From assembly GCA_016795325.1 (NCBI GenBank), contig JAEUHY010000021.1, forward strand, positions 1-56,152: DNA of 56,152 nucleotides. The letters are read 5' to 3'. The notes beneath the pieces are model-generated. The model did not search any database. It was not told the DNA's origin and saw only the letters and a program-made list of their open reading frames with translations. Positions 56,101 through 56,152 of the stretch are shown piece after piece (the first letter of the stretch is position 1; the number at the start of each line of letters is the position of its first letter). The position numbers and the translations under genes were made by a program. The DNA comes from Planctomycetota bacterium (GTDB lineage Bacteria > Planctomycetota > UBA1135 > GCA-002686595).

Positions 56101-56152
56101 GTCGGTCTGGTTGCGCAGGATCAGCCCCGTGCGGTTGAAGTCGATCACGTTG
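53140..56152 (-). CDS. Secreted parallel beta-helix protein with thrombospondin-3-like calcium-binding repeats, 5' end missing
   Basis: About 1000 residues are in the window; the frame is open at the right edge, so signal peptide and start are missing. Residues about 1-520 are rich in short beta strands with LTISENAITDN-type rungs typical of right-handed parallel beta helices, with NosD/pectate-lyase-like spacing. Then come five tandem 33-residue repeats (APGVCGCGVSDVDSDGDS and onward, CPLDPAK) with Asp-rich calcium loops and paired Cys, like thrombospondin type 3 repeats, followed by DNCPxxxNxxQ units. A stretch with DCNGNGVPDDCD follows, then a C-terminal domain starting CFGDGTGTPCPCANGGPGEG, common in planctomycete secreted proteins. 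It is probably a surface glycan-binding or adhesive protein. Confidence 0.88.
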   Translation of the reverse strand, partial: NVIDFNRTGLILRNQTDNLTISENAITDNWTVGVLFLDASGGTNVPVQQALNCTISGNSIAGNWYGQIVDRQVGGSLPTPGSNLKNFSGNWLGSSTPTIVAANSTEPGYSAQIPVAYGGTATPPGGQPDVLGLAVANFDITPRLASGVDTDGFEFGFQGDTSSLIVSDELAQSGALGRIQEGVNSVALGGQVSVEAGTFAESVTMNQRCTLVGAGSGGSGATNPALQTVVQPPSSSLPGIALATSGLSSVLPLEVRDLRVSGASDGVSVTATSASFLRLEDVTCVGNGNGVHFGAAGGVSSDIVLQDCVLNSNSNSGLRVATAHSSITGLDVLGGQMHSNSIFGFSFNPTGSASCTGNDLVFDGVSFANNGSPATTGSGHLSFFVYNGSAQLRDLTLSGPTRGPIQFRGVGTSGVPASWSPLGAVLFDNVVISGATNRPGVFLQLYSDISAVSLSGLDLSGVSSTNAPGTGFAVGMQLDHTGPALALNDTIFPCQGTGYVGLAVVNTGGAVADCSTVFSGALTHPEKELCIFDGQDFSGLADVLVEPSAPLWYADTDNDGFGDPLVSVQSCSAPSGFVANSTDLCPLDNAKQAPGVCGCGISDVDSDGDSVSDCLDGCPADPFKLAPGVCGCGVADVDSDGDATLDCNDACPLDPAKIAPGVCGCGVSDVDSDGDSVADCNDGCPLDPAKTAPGVCGCGVSDVDSDGDGVANCNDLCPLDPAKISPGACGCGVADIDSDSDGVLNCFDNCPALPNTNQADNDSDGVGNVCDNCPINANPNQEDCDNDTVGDVCAIQLGIALDCNLNGLPDNCEVVLMDCNGNGVPDDCDITSATSLDLNFNLVPDECEVSNGVPVCFGDGTGTPCPCANGGPGEGCRNSTGVGAKLVNIGGNDFSADDAFLVATGLVPNTNGLIFAGVTLVNGGAGATLSAGLLCVNPIKRLGIQTATAGGVITLQTPIAASNGVLNLGQPWYFQAWYRDPAGACQPTRTANLSSAIQLVFVP
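53936..54400 (-). repeat. 99-bp in-frame tandem repeats coding 33-residue Cys/Asp units
   Basis: Five consecutive units share GCCGCAGCCGCACACGCC and GTCGCCGTC(G/C)(C/G)(T/A)GTCGACATC-like phrases at a 99-bp period. Unit similarity is highest between those near 54040-54240, pointing to recent expansion or gene conversion. Confidence 0.8.

Overview
The window is a very GC-rich stretch of bacterial chromosome that looks like Planctomycetota, probably one of the poorly studied marine lineages. This rests on four things seen together: an ECF sigma factor next to a Zn-ribbon/transmembrane Ser/Thr kinase; two alkaline-phosphatase-superfamily (sulfatase-type) enzymes and a sialate-O-acetylesterase-like SGNH hydrolase; many large secreted or membrane-anchored proteins with planctomycete-type C-terminal and Asp/Cys calcium-binding repeats; and almost no Shine-Dalgarno sequences. 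The high GC produces very long antisense and out-of-frame open frames, which I treat as shadows. I found no tRNA, rRNA, CRISPR array or classical insertion sequence.

Layout. 1-7.7 kb: half of a palindromic repeat, a membrane-anchored sulfatase-superfamily enzyme (-), an intergenic region with a 137-bp tandem repeat, then a metallophosphoesterase overlapping a GT-C glycosyltransferase, and an OprB-like porin. 7.8-14.2 kb: a methyl-accepting chemotaxis protein convergent with a giant secreted HEXXH peptidase/glycan-binding-like/thioredoxin-like fusion. 14.2-19.5 kb: a GNAT enzyme, an SDR epimerase - small membrane protein - GMC oxidoreductase cluster, and two exported proteins, one of them CpeT/CpcT-like. 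19.6-27.4 kb: a membrane-anchored beta-sandwich protein, the ECF sigma factor, the kinase, a tiny membrane protein and two paralogous anchored proteins, all on + and possibly one signalling locus. 27.5-34.9 kb: an MsrB-MsrA lipoprotein divergent from a 1278-residue subtilase, then an orphan E1-alpha dehydrogenase subunit and a CBS protein. 35-40.4 kb: two more large anchored carboxypeptidase-regulatory-like proteins. 40.5-44.7 kb: a formylglycine-type sulfatase lipoprotein and a tandem pair of secreted paralogs lying between two copies of a 99-bp palindrome. 44.6-53 kb: an Lhr-type helicase whose reading frame ends inside the palindrome, an SGNH esterase overlapping an Rsm22-like methyltransferase, a DUF4105 protein, and remnants of a GNAT gene and of a second Rsm22-like 3' end. 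53-56 kb: a secreted parallel-beta-helix protein with 33-residue Cys/Asp repeats, cut by the window edge.

The gene content suggests a heterotroph that attacks sulfated and acetylated glycans and proteins at or outside the cell surface. Several exported or anchored proteins are repeated locally, and one set sits around an ECF/kinase pair. The most unusual signal is the palindrome family: three copies, each placed immediately after a stop codon, with paired compensatory changes between the two complete copies, one of which also forms the end of the helicase gene.
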